DNA from: an uncultured Clostridia bacterium
GTDB taxonomy: Bacteria > Bacillota > Clostridia > Christensenellales > Aristaeellaceae
Direction: 5' to 3'
Assembly: GCA_946409855.1 (NCBI GenBank)
Contig: CAMJXZ010000002.1
Coordinates: forward strand, 1 to 34,680
DNA length: 34,680 bases
How positions within the stretch are numbered: the stretch's first letter is position 1; the number at the start of each line of letters is the position of its first letter. The position numbers and the translations under genes are program-made. This document shows, piece after piece, positions 1 through 7,955 of this stretch. The notes beneath the pieces were generated by a model that worked only from the letters and a program-made list of their open reading frames with translations, was not told where the DNA came from and did not search any database.

Positions 1-219
1 ATGGCTTTCCGCGGCAAAGCCAGAGGCCGCGGTCTGTCGCGTGAAGCTTTTCAGCTCATCAGGGATCTTTGCCTGTCATACCATACTGACGCGATCCGTG
101 TGGACACACAGGCAGAAAACAAAGTGATGCAGCACATACTCACCAGAGAAGGTTTTGCGTATTGCGGCCTGGTTCAATTTGATGGAGGTCCAAAGCTCGC
201 ATACGAATGGGACGGGTAA
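1..219 (+). CDS. GNAT-family N-acetyltransferase, C-terminal part (cut by window edge)
   Basis: This is the C-terminal part of a GNAT acetyltransferase, an enzyme family that moves an acetyl group from acetyl-CoA to an amine. The 72 visible residues hold the usual end of the fold: a helix, the strand AIRVDTQAENKVMQHIL with the conserved Asn before the CoA-facing helix, then REGFAYCGLV and a closing LAYEWDG strand. The first base of the window is the A of an ATG, but a full GNAT domain needs about 140 to 170 residues and the acetyl-CoA loop is absent, so the gene almost certainly starts upstream. The substrate cannot be told. A strong terminator follows within 20 bases, so it ends its transcription unit. 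Confidence 0.8.
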   Translation: MAFRGKARGRGLSREAFQLIRDLCLSYHTDAIRVDTQAENKVMQHILTREGFAYCGLVQFDGGPKLAYEWDG

Positions 220-238
220 TTTCCAGTTTGTCAAAATG

Positions 239-288
239 AAGGGCGCACTTACTCACCACCTTACAAATGGTGAAAAGTGCGCCTTTTA
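239..288 (+). terminator. Rho-independent terminator after the GNAT gene
   Basis: The outer stem GGCGCACTT (242-250) pairs with AAGTGCGCC (275-283). An inner stem CACCA (254-258) pairs with TGGTG (268-272). TTTTATT follows at once. It lies 20 bases after the acetyltransferase stop codon. Confidence 0.85.
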
Positions 289-370
289 TTGTTCCTCGAA
301 TAAGATGAAGATTTACCCTTGACAGCATGAATCTCAGTATCAAAATGATTGGTGGACAATTGCCGGCAAG

Positions 371-392
371 TATGATATGATACCGGTATCAT
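371..392 (+). promoter_or_regulatory. Putative -10 box and 16-bp palindromic operator before fucO
   Basis: TATGAT at 371-376 could be a -10 box; the best -35 is weak (TTGGTG at 349-354, spacing 16). Directly after it, ATGATACCGGTATCAT (377-392) is a perfect 16-bp palindrome, placed where a repressor dimer would block transcription. The dehydrogenase starts 32 bases further on. No matching regulator is evident in the window. Confidence 0.5.
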
Positions 393-423
393 CACAGCGA
401 ATTTTTTTATGGGAGGAAAAAAT

Positions 424-1568
424 ATGTCTGTCAACCGCTTTGTTCTGAACGGCATGTCGTTCCATGGCCACGGCGCGATCAGCGAGATTCCCGGGATCGT
501 CGCTTCCAGGGGGTTCAAAAAAGCCTTTGTGGCGTCTGATCCGGATCTGGTCAAATTCGGCGTAACGGCCAAAGTGACGGACCTGCTGGAAAAGAACGGC
601 ATCGCTTTCGAGCTCTATACCGATATCAAGCCCAACCCCACCATTGAAAATGTGCAGCACGGCGTGGACGCCTACCGCGCCTCCGGCGCCGACTTCATGA
701 TTACCATCGGCGGCGGTTCCTCCATGGATACCGGCAAAGGCATCGGGATCATTGTCAATAACCCCGAATACTACGACGTCCGTTCCCTGGAGGGCGTCGC
801 CCCGACCAAACACCGCACCGTTTTCACGATCGCGGTCCCGACGACCGGCGGCACCGGCGCGGAATCCACCATCAATTACGTGATCACCGATGTGGAAAAG
901 AAGCGCAAGTTTGTCTGCGTGGACCCCAACGACATTCCCGACGTGGCCGTGGTGGACCCGGACATGATGTCCAGCATGCCCAAGGGGCTGACCGCTTCCA
1001 CCGGTATGGACGCGCTGACGCACGCCATTGAGGGCTACACCACGAAGGCCGCGTGGGCGCTGGCCGACTGCCTGGATCTGGAAGCGATCAAGCTGATCGC
1101 GAAAAACCTGCGCAAGGCCGTCCAGAATGATCCCGACGGCCGCGAGGGCATGGCGCTGGCCCAGTATGTGACCGCGATGGCGTACTCCAACGTCGGCCTG
1201 GGCATTGCGCACTCCATGGCGCATACGCTCGGCGCGGTGTATGATACGCCCCACGGCGTGGCCTGCGCGATGATGCTGCCATCGTGATGGAGTTCAATCA
1301 GGAATACACGGGCGAAAAGTTCAGGGACATCGCCGAGGCCTTCGGCGTGGATACGAAGGGCATGAGCGAGTGCGAGTACCGCAGGGCCGCCATCGACGCG
1401 GTGCGTCAGCTGTCCGTGGATGTGGGGATCCCCACCAAGCTGGAAAAGCTGAAGGAAGAGGATCTGCCCTTCCTGTGCCAGTCCGCCGCTGCCGACGCCT
1501 GCGCGCCCGGCAACCCGCGGCCGGCAGCGCTTGCCGACTTTGAAGCCATGTTCCGCAAGCTGATGTAA
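424..1568 (+). pseudogene. fucO: Lactaldehyde reductase / 1,2-propanediol dehydrogenase (iron alcohol dehydrogenase), frameshifted
   Basis: Type III iron-dependent alcohol dehydrogenase closely resembling FucO, which reduces lactaldehyde to 1,2-propanediol with NADH in fucose and rhamnose fermentation. Visible features are the nucleotide-binding GGGSSMDTGKG, the FucO-like NNPEYYDVRSLEG and INYVITDVEKKRKFVCVDP stretches, and the metal ligands in DALTHAIEGY, AHSMAHTLGA and TPHGVA. The frame breaks at 1279-1281: a base is missing after CTGCC, turning the expected LPIVMEFN into LPS-stop at 1285. The second frame then continues the family sequence to 1568. Adding one base gives 381 residues, the normal FucO length, so the break is recent or a sequencing error. 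The start at 424 follows GGGAGGAAAAAAT; an earlier in-frame ATG at 409 lies within this ribosome site. Confidence 0.85.
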
Positions 1569-1636
1569 GCGGTAAGCGTTCTCCCTGGCCGGCAGGGACC
1601 GGCCGGGGATTCATGCGATGAGGAGGAACGAATACG

Positions 1637-1939
1637 ATGCAATTCATCATCAAGGCCTATGACGGCCCGGACATGCTGGCCAAACGGATGGAAGTCCGCC
1701 CGCAGCACCTGGAGGGAATGGCGAAGCTCGGCAGGCACATCGTGTGCGCCGGCGGCCTGACCGATGAGGAAGGGAAGCTGAAAGGCTCCGCGGTCATCGT
1801 TGATTTCGACGACGAGGCCGGGGTGAAAGCGTATCTGGCCAATGAGCCTTATGTGGTCGCCGGCGTATGGCAGGAAATCACCTGCGAACCGCTCAACGTC
1901 GTGCTGGTGAACGGAGAAAAATACAGCCCGCAGAAATAA
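1637..1939 (+). CDS. YciI-like protein
   Basis: A 100-residue protein of the YciI family, small dimeric proteins with a ferredoxin-like fold and a proposed His/Asp active site whose reaction is mostly unknown. The early RPQHLEGM stretch (His24), the middle GGLTDEEGKLKGSAVIVDFD, and the ending EPYVVAGVWQEITCEPLNVV (a family hallmark of entry, Phe/Tyr-rich strand and closing strand) all fit, and the length is normal. It sits 68 bases after the dehydrogenase with its own GAGGAGG ribosome site, so it is probably co-transcribed, and a terminator follows. Its role with the alcohol dehydrogenase is not known. Confidence 0.85.
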   Translation: MQFIIKAYDGPDMLAKRMEVRPQHLEGMAKLGRHIVCAGGLTDEEGKLKGSAVIVDFDDEAGVKAYLANEPYVVAGVWQEITCEPLNVVLVNGEKYSPQK

Positions 1940-1969
1940 AAACCTCTGGGTCCGCAGATAGAAAGAAGA

Positions 1970-2008
1970 CCCCCGGACCGCATTGAAAGCGGTTCAGGGG
2001 CCTTTTTC
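1970..2008 (+). terminator. Terminator between the YciI gene and the convergent helicase gene
   Basis: CCCCCGGACCGC (1970-1981) pairs with GCGGTTCAGGGG (1989-2000), with one mismatch and one G-T pair, across a 7-base loop. CCTTTTTCT follows. The helicase gene ends at 2012 on the other strand. Confidence 0.75.
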
Positions 2009-2011
2009 TGA

Positions 2012-5000
2012 TTATCCCATGACCTGCTGCACTTTCCGCAGATACTTTGCCGGAATGGGCTTTTCCAGCCGCCAGAGGATGCTCATGGGCCGGCTGCCGG
2101 TGTGGCTGACATAGGCGGCCTGGCCCAGGAAGGTATAGGGTGCGGTGCCCAGGGCGTCCTGCCTGAACTCGCGGACGAAGAGCAGGACGCGGCTCCCCCG
2201 TTCGGCGTGGTGGATGTAGCGCCGGCCGGTGGGGGAATCGGCGGCGGTGGTGGACTGGCTCTGCCAGTGAAAGAGCGTGGGGCTGACGGCGTAGTCCTCG
2301 TACATGGTGGTGGGGGAGTAGTCCCGGTCGCTCTTGTTCAGGGTGATGAGGAAGACGTCGATGCCCTTGTCCTGCAGGTACAGCACGCCCTGGCGCATGG
2401 CGCTGAAGTTCCGGTAGTCCAGCGCCGCCAGCAGCTGGCGCTGGGTGTAGGTGCAGTGCACGTCCAGCGGACAGTCGAAGCCCAGATCGGCCGCGGAATC
2501 GATGAAATCGATGCGGTCGTACTGATACCGCAGCAGCGCCAGCAGCTCTTCCAGCATCACGGGGCTGTCCGCCAGGCTGTACAGATGTCCGAGCACCTCA
2601 TCGCTGTTCCAGTCCTCCGCCCAGCAGTCCCAGACGGTCATGTGGAACATCTGCAGCATCCGCCGCTTCAGGGGCGGCAGGGCGGCGAAATCCACATCGT
2701 TCAGCCGGGGCAGGATGTCCAGCAGGAACTGAATCCAGCGGCGGGAATCAAAGGCGGCGAAACGGTACATCACCCGGCTGAGGAGGGCCTCGGTTTCTTC
2801 ATTGAAATCCGGCCGGACACCGGCCTCCGCGCACAGGCGGGCGAAGGTGACGTTTTTGCCGTAGATATCCCCCGGCGTCAGGTGATAAAAGGAAAGGAAG
2901 CTGCTCAGGGTCAGTTCCTTCCCGGTGTCCTCCGCGAAGGTGCGGATGCGGCTGACCAGCTCGCCGTGACCGCGGAAAGAGCGGCTGATATTGTCCAGCA
3001 CGGCCCGGGCCGCCTTTTTTTCCAGTTGGATATAGCAGCCCCGGGGCGCGCCGGTGAAGCCCCGCTCGATTTCCTCCCGGATGCCGCGGTGACCGTCCCC
3101 CAGCAGGGCGGCGAACTTTTCCGCAAAGTTGTAGCGGCGGTTGGCGGCGCCGATAAAGTCCAGCACCGTCAGGCAGTCCTTGCCCTCGCTGAGGCGCAGG
3201 CCGCGGCCCAGCTGCTGCAGGAAGATGGTCAGGGATTCCGTGGGCCGCAGGAACAGCACCGTGTTGATCTCCGGGATGTCCACGCCCTCGTTGTACAGGT
3301 CCACCGCGAAGATGACCCGGACATCGCCGCGGACCAGTCGCTCCCGGGCTGTGCGGCGTTCCTCGTCGCCGGAACGGCTGTCCAGCGCCATGGCGGGGAT
3401 GCCGGCGGCGCAGAAATGATCCGCCATGAAGCGGGCGTGCTGCACCGACACGCAGAAGCCCAGGGCCTTCACCTCGTCCATGTCGGCGGCGTACCGGATG
3501 AGGCTCTGCGCCACATGATCCGCCCGGCGCCGGGCAACCGCCCCAGAAATGGTGTAGAGGTTGCTGAGCTCCGTGCGGTCGTAGCCGCCCCGCACCCACT
3601 TCAGTTCGTCCAGGTCCACCGTGTCCGACACGCCGAAATACTGGAAGGGGCAGAGGAGCTTGCGGTCAATGGCCTCCGGCAGGCGGATCTCCGCGGCGAT
3701 GCGGTGGTCGAAAAAGCGCAGGATGGACTTGCCGTCCATGCGTTCCGGAGTGGCGGTCAGGCCCAGCAGCACCCGCGGCTCAAATGCTTCCAGCGCCTCC
3801 GCGTAGGAGTCCGCCGCCGCGTGGTGGGTCTCGTCGATGACGATGTAATCATAATAATCCTTCGGCAGCCGCTTCCACAGGGCCTGGGCGTTTATCGTCT
3901 GCACGGAAACAAACAGATGATTCAGGTTTTCCGGCCGGCGGCCGCCCACCCAGAGGTTTCCGAAGTTGACGTCCTTCAGCACGCCCTGGTAGGTGGCCAG
4001 GCTCTGCCTGAGGATTTCTTCCCGGTGGGCGATGAACAGCAGCCGGTTCGGCGCCTGCGGATGGGCCTTGCGCCAGCCGCGGTAATCCAGCGCCGCGATG
4101 ACGGTTTTGCCCGTGCCGGTGGCGGCCACCACGAGATTCCGGTATGAACCCCGCACTTCCCGCTCCGCCCGGAGCTTGTCCAGGATCGCCTGCTGATAGG
4201 GCCAGGGGCGGATGTCGAAGAGGAACGCCTGCCGCTCCCCCTGCCGGCGTTCGCCCTTCAGGGCTTCCGCCAGGCGGGGATGGGCCTCGGGCGTGTAACG
4301 TTCGAACTCGTCCGAATGCCAGTAGCTGTCAAAGGCGGCGTGGATCTTCCGCAGGGTGTCGGGCTGATCCATGGCGGTGAGCTTCAGGTTCCACTCCAGG
4401 CCGCTGCTCATGGCGGCGCCCGAGAGGTTCGAGGAGCCCACATACGCCGTGGTAAAGCCGGTATCCCGGCAGAACACATAGGTCTTGGCGTGCAGCCGCG
4501 TGCGGGCGGTGTCATAGCTGACCCGGATCTCCGTGTTCGGCAGGACGGCCAGCTCGTCGATGGCCTTGACCTCCGTCGCCCCCATATAGGAAGTGGTGAT
4601 GACCCGCAGCAGCCCGCCCCGTTCCGTGAACGCCCGCAGGGCGTCGATGATCAGCCGCAGCCCGCTCCATTTGACAAACGACACCAGCATGTCGATCCGG
4701 TCTGCGCTGGCGATCTCCTTTTGCAGCTCCGAGTACATCTGCGGCTCGCGGGCCGCGCCGGTGAACAGGCTGCTCACCGCCATGGGCGTCTCCGGCCGGG
4801 GCATCTTCGCGGCGGTCAGGCCCGTGACACGCCCGGGCGCGTCCTCCCGGAGGATCTGCAGCAGCTTTTCCGCCGGTTCGTCCACCGTCTTCCCCGCGAT
4901 GTCCTCCCGCCGCTCCGCCAGCACCTGGAGCACGCGGTTGACCAGTTTGATCCGCTCCTCCGTCTCCTCCGGCATGGCTTCCAGCGCCGAGCGCACCGCC

Positions 5001-5140
5001 TCCGCCACATAGCCCGCCAGGGCCTGCGGGGCCTCCGCCGGGTCCAGCCGCTCCACATGCTTGCAGGCGTCGGAAACGGGCGCCAGCTCCCGCGCGAGGG
5101 CTTTGCTGATGATCTGCTCGTAGAGGCCGGGTGTCAGCAT
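2012..5140 (-). CDS. PLD-domain / SF2 helicase fusion with C-terminal DUF3427
   Basis: A 1042-residue fusion. Residues about 125-290 form a phospholipase D-like nuclease domain with LHAKTYVF (His217, Lys219) and GSSNLS (235-240). Residues about 310-690 are a superfamily II helicase: Walker A ATGTGKT (340-346), DETHH (436-440), LTATPER (461-467), arginine-finger motif QLGRGLR (643-649). The last 250 residues match the DUF3427 layout of such proteins. Related PLD-helicase proteins are thought to act on DNA in repair, restriction or defence, but the role here is inferred. The start at 5140 follows AAAGGAG; the open frame upstream lacks a ribosome site. It stands alone: no methylase or partner gene is adjacent. 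It has its own promoter and is divergent from the TraB/GumN gene. Confidence 0.85.
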   Translation of the reverse strand: MLTPGLYEQIISKALARELAPVSDACKHVERLDPAEAPQALAGYVAEAVRSALEAMPEETEERIKLVNRVLQVLAERREDIAGKTVDEPAEKLLQILREDAPGRVTGLTAAKMPRPETPMAVSSLFTGAAREPQMYSELQKEIASADRIDMLVSFVKWSGLRLIIDALRAFTERGGLLRVITTSYMGATEVKAIDELAVLPNTEIRVSYDTARTRLHAKTYVFCRDTGFTTAYVGSSNLSGAAMSSGLEWNLKLTAMDQPDTLRKIHAAFDSYWHSDEFERYTPEAHPRLAEALKGERRQGERQAFLFDIRPWPYQQAILDKLRAEREVRGSYRNLVVAATGTGKTVIAALDYRGWRKAHPQAPNRLLFIAHREEILRQSLATYQGVLKDVNFGNLWVGGRRPENLNHLFVSVQTINAQALWKRLPKDYYDYIVIDETHHAAADSYAEALEAFEPRVLLGLTATPERMDGKSILRFFDHRIAAEIRLPEAIDRKLLCPFQYFGVSDTVDLDELKWVRGGYDRTELSNLYTISGAVARRRADHVAQSLIRYAADMDEVKALGFCVSVQHARFMADHFCAAGIPAMALDSRSGDEERRTARERLVRGDVRVIFAVDLYNEGVDIPEINTVLFLRPTESLTIFLQQLGRGLRLSEGKDCLTVLDFIGAANRRYNFAEKFAALLGDGHRGIREEIERGFTGAPRGCYIQLEKKAARAVLDNISRSFRGHGELVSRIRTFAEDTGKELTLSSFLSFYHLTPGDIYGKNVTFARLCAEAGVRPDFNEETEALLSRVMYRFAAFDSRRWIQFLLDILPRLNDVDFAALPPLKRRMLQMFHMTVWDCWAEDWNSDEVLGHLYSLADSPVMLEELLALLRYQYDRIDFIDSAADLGFDCPLDVHCTYTQRQLLAALDYRNFSAMRQGVLYLQDKGIDVFLITLNKSDRDYSPTTMYEDYAVSPTLFHWQSQSTTAADSPTGRRYIHHAERGSRVLLFVREFRQDALGTAPYTFLGQAAYVSHTGSRPMSILWRLEKPIPAKYLRKVQQVMG

Positions 5141-5179
5141 GATGTGTTTTCTCCTTTGACGTGCAAGTCTGTCCCTGCC

Positions 5180-5207
5180 ATTATAGCACAGGGGACGGGG
5201 CAGGCAA
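5180..5207 (-). promoter_or_regulatory. Promoter of the helicase gene
   Basis: On the minus strand, TTGCCT (5202-5207) and a perfect TATAAT (5180-5185) are 16 bases apart. They lie 40 bases upstream of the chosen start codon, which supports that start. Confidence 0.6.
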
Positions 5208-5275
5208 AGCGTGCCGGGGCAAAAAACTGTCTGTTTGAAAGCGCGGCACGCACGGAAAAATTTTTTCCGGCGCCG

Positions 5276-5328
5276 CTGACAGCCCGCCGGATGAGCCGTA
5301 TATAATTCCGGTGACACCGAAAACGGTG
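5276..5328 (+). promoter_or_regulatory. Promoter and dyad before the TraB/GumN gene
   Basis: A TATAAT box (5301-5306) has a possible -35 CTGACA (5276-5281) at a long 19-base spacing. Just after it, CACCG-AAAA-CGGTG (5315-5328) forms a small dyad that could be an operator or the base of a leader hairpin. Confidence 0.45.
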
Positions 5329-5376
5329 CCGCGGAAAACAAAACATTTTTAAAAAAAGAAAGATGAAAGAGGTATT

Positions 5377-6270
5377 ATGATTATGAAAAAGATGCTTTGC
5401 CTGGCGCTCGCCGCCGTTCTGGCCCTGTGCTGCGCCGTTCTGCCCGCGCTGGCTGACAGCCATCCGCTGATGTATAAGGTCACCGACAAGGACGGCCACT
5501 CCATTTACCTGCTGGGCACCCTGCACATCGCTTCTCAGGACACCCTGCCTGTGGCGCGCCTGGACGAGACCCTGGGACAGGTGGACCGCGTCATCTTCGA
5601 ACTGAGCGAAGCGGACATGCAGAAGCTGGCAGGCGGCAGCATGAACGACGCGGACGCGGGCCAGGCCGGCCTTGCGATGCAGGTGGAGGACAACGGCCTG
5701 ACCGATGAAACCATCGGCCTGGTTGCCGGCTTCCTTTCCGCCGCCTACGGCCAGACCGTGGACCCCATGATGCTCAAGCAGCTGGCCCTGCCGGTGCTGG
5801 CGCAGATGCTGCAGGCCCAGTTCATGACCCTCGCCGGCTATGACGCTTCCGGCCACGGCGTGGACCTGGAGGTTTTCAGAAAAGCGAAGCAGCTTGGCCT
5901 GAAGATCGAAGGCGTGGAAACCCTGCAAGACCAGATGGGCGCGCTGAACGCCGAAGCCGCGGACGCGGCCGTCACCGAAAAGCAGATCCTGGAGATGATG
6001 AATAACCCCGCCCAGTTCAAGGAACAGATGGACGCCATGATCAACGCGTACAATACCGGCGACAAGGACGCGCTGCTGAAGATCTTTACTGCCGAAGGCG
6101 TCCGTTCCAGCGCGGACGCGGGACGCAACGCCCGGTTCCTCGAAGCGGCGGAAAAGGCCCTGAAGGACGGCGGACGCGCTCTGTTCGCGATCGGCGTCTA
6201 CCACATCATCGCCGAGGACGGCCTGGTCAACGCCCTGACGCAGGCGGGCTGCACGGTAGAGGCGATTTGA
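5377..6270 (+). CDS. Secreted TraB/GumN-family protein
   Basis: A 297-residue exported protein of the TraB/GumN family, whose members carry two GxxH-type motifs and are suspected metal-dependent proteases or hydrolases (TIKI/PrgY relatives). The N-terminus is a signal peptide with a signal peptidase I site after PALA (about residue 26) and no lipobox cysteine at the cleavage point. The first motif YLLGTLHIAS (about 46-55) with ELSEAD downstream, and the last motif FAIGVYHIIAEDGLVNAL near the C-terminus, are both complete. An AAAGAGG ribosome site lies 4 bases before the ATG at 5377; a second ATG at 5383 is possible. Single-gene unit, bounded by its own promoter and a terminator. Substrate unknown. 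Confidence 0.8.
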   Translation: MIMKKMLCLALAAVLALCCAVLPALADSHPLMYKVTDKDGHSIYLLGTLHIASQDTLPVARLDETLGQVDRVIFELSEADMQKLAGGSMNDADAGQAGLAMQVEDNGLTDETIGLVAGFLSAAYGQTVDPMMLKQLALPVLAQMLQAQFMTLAGYDASGHGVDLEVFRKAKQLGLKIEGVETLQDQMGALNAEAADAAVTEKQILEMMNNPAQFKEQMDAMINAYNTGDKDALLKIFTAEGVRSSADAGRNARFLEAAEKALKDGGRALFAIGVYHIIAEDGLVNALTQAGCTVEAI

Positions 6271-6329
6271 GGCTGACAGACCGGAAAAACCGTATATGCC
6301 GCCGCGAATAAGAAAAACGCGGTGCATTC

Positions 6330-6369
6330 AAAAAAGCGGAGCCTTCCGACACGGAGGTTCCGCTTTTTT
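6330..6369. terminator. Bidirectional terminator
   Basis: AAAAAAGCGGAGCCT (6330-6344) pairs with AGGTTCCGCTTTTTT (6355-6369), giving an A-tract and a T-tract on either side of the stem. It can stop the TraB/GumN transcript from the left and the serine-hydrolase transcript from the right. The remaining 150 bases to 6524 show nothing clear. Confidence 0.8.
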
Positions 6370-6523
6370 GAGGTTCCCGGACGGGCCGGCGCTGGGATGA
6401 ATGATGTCTTCCTGACAAATAGCCGAAAACCGTCTGAATCGCCGTCCGGGGCGGCATAAAGCGTGTTATGAACATGCTGACGGAAAGAAGCGTCATCTCC
6501 GCTGTTCTGGGGAAGCGGGCGTC

Positions 6524-7867
6524 TCATGCTGGTGCGGTTTTCAGGGTGCCGGACGCTACGCCGTCATAGAAGTCTGTCAGCGGGTCGTGGGAGCGGAAGC
6601 ACTGCACCGTGGCGGTGCCGTTCCGGAGGCAGAGCAGCATCTCGAACCCGCAGGGGGAGGTGCCGGCGGCGTGGCAGCGCAGGCGCAGCTGGCCCGGGTC
6701 TGTCCATCCCGCGGTGACGACAGCGGGCACTTCCGGCTTTCCGGGCCATCCGGTTTCCAGGATATCCCCGGGCAGAAACGGAAGCACCGCGGCGGAATCC
6801 CCGCGTTCCAGGATCAGGCTGTTTCCCCGGAGGGCGAGTGTCCTGAGCCCCAGGGGGTTCCCTTCCGGAAAGGCAAAAGGCCCGGCAGAGGCGGCGCGGT
6901 ATTCCGGGATGTCCGGCAGGGTCCTCACCCGGAGGGAGAAGGTTTCCGGCGCCATGTCCTCCGTATCGGTGTAGGGAAGCACTTCCTCAAAAAACGCGTC
7001 GTAGATCTTCTGCACGCCGAAGGGGTCCAGCCGCGTGTCCGCAATCGTCGTGAGGAGCGTTTCCTTTTCCGGGCAGGCGATGACCATCTGGCCGCCCAGG
7101 CCGTACATGGACCAGCCGTTCCGGGTCTGCCAGCACTGCCAGCCGTACCCGTACTTTTCTTCGTCCGCCTGGCGCTGCCAGGTGGCGATCTGCCGGCGGG
7201 TCATTTCCCGCACGTACCATCCGGGCACAAGCCCCCGGCCGCCGTCCATCAGGCAGAGAGCGGTCCTGTTCAGGTCCCGCAGGCTCATGCACAGGCCGGT
7301 CCCGCCCTGGCAGCAGCCGGACGGATCCTTCAGCCAGAAGCGTTCGTCTTCCAGCCCCAGGGGCGTAAACAGCCGCTGCTCCAGAAAATCCATCACCTCC
7401 ATGCCGCTCAGCCGCCGGACCAGCGCGGCCAGCACCTGGGACGCACCGGTATCGTAGTGGAAAACCGTGCCGGGTTCATGGCTCGGCTGCCCGGTAAAGA
7501 AGGGCCGGGTCCAGTCCCGGTCCTCCCGTTCCCGATAGGCGGTCTGGGCATAGCAGGTGGCCATCCGCAGCATGTCCCGGATGGTCTGGCGGAGGACGCG
7601 CCCGTCCGGACGCTCCGGCAGCAGGTCCCGGAAATAGTCCGCCACGGGCCGGTCCAGGTCCAGCTTTCCCTCATCCGCCAGCATGCCGACGGCCAGGCCG
7701 GTCATCGTTTTGCTGACGGAATACATCCGGTGGGGCTGTCCCTCCCGGAAGGGGCGGTAATAAGCCCCGGCTTTGAAGCTGCCCCGGACCGTCAGCAGGA
7801 AGCCGTGCATATTCACGTCCCCCTTTTCCAGGCGCTCAATCATGGACAGAACGCGGTTTCTCAGCAT
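6524..7867 (-). CDS. Serine hydrolase of the beta-lactamase / class C family
   Basis: A 447-residue serine hydrolase with the class C beta-lactamase/esterase fold. The nucleophile motif SxxK is SVSK (residues 50-53). FHYDTGASQVL (136-146) holds the tyrosine of the second motif, with Thr where the classic YxN has Asn. YGLGGQMV stands at the third, glycine-rich motif. There is no signal peptide, so it is likely cytoplasmic, unlike true beta-lactamases or penicillin-binding proteins; an esterase or peptidase role is more likely. After about residue 290 there is an extra C-terminal beta-rich part. The start at 7867 follows AAAGGGAGG. It lies downstream of the sugar-importer genes and may be read by transcription leaking past the weak hairpin between them. 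Confidence 0.8.
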   Translation of the reverse strand: MLRNRVLSMIERLEKGDVNMHGFLLTVRGSFKAGAYYRPFREGQPHRMYSVSKTMTGLAVGMLADEGKLDLDRPVADYFRDLLPERPDGRVLRQTIRDMLRMATCYAQTAYREREDRDWTRPFFTGQPSHEPGTVFHYDTGASQVLAALVRRLSGMEVMDFLEQRLFTPLGLEDERFWLKDPSGCCQGGTGLCMSLRDLNRTALCLMDGGRGLVPGWYVREMTRRQIATWQRQADEEKYGYGWQCWQTRNGWSMYGLGGQMVIACPEKETLLTTIADTRLDPFGVQKIYDAFFEEVLPYTDTEDMAPETFSLRVRTLPDIPEYRAASAGPFAFPEGNPLGLRTLALRGNSLILERGDSAAVLPFLPGDILETGWPGKPEVPAVVTAGWTDPGQLRLRCHAAGTSPCGFEMLLCLRNGTATVQCFRSHDPLTDFYDGVASGTLKTAPA

Positions 7868-7911
7868 CGCGCGGCCCTCCCTTTGATCAGTCAATGCCAT
7901 GATAACATGAA

Positions 7912-7937
7912 TGGGGCCGCCCTGCAAGGACGGCCCC
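7912..7937 (-). terminator. Weak hairpin after the binding-protein gene
   Basis: On the minus strand GGGGCCG pairs with CGGCCCC around a short loop 20 bases after the binding-protein stop. There is no T-run, so it may protect the mRNA end or only reduce read-through into the serine-hydrolase gene. Confidence 0.4.
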
Positions 7938-7955
7938 CGGATCTGCGCAACGGGA

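Noticed and set aside
2102..4147. A 681-codon open frame on the plus strand
   Set aside because: It is antisense to the PLD/helicase gene, whose motifs are clear; GC-rich codon use leaves long open antisense frames. No domain is recognisable in it.
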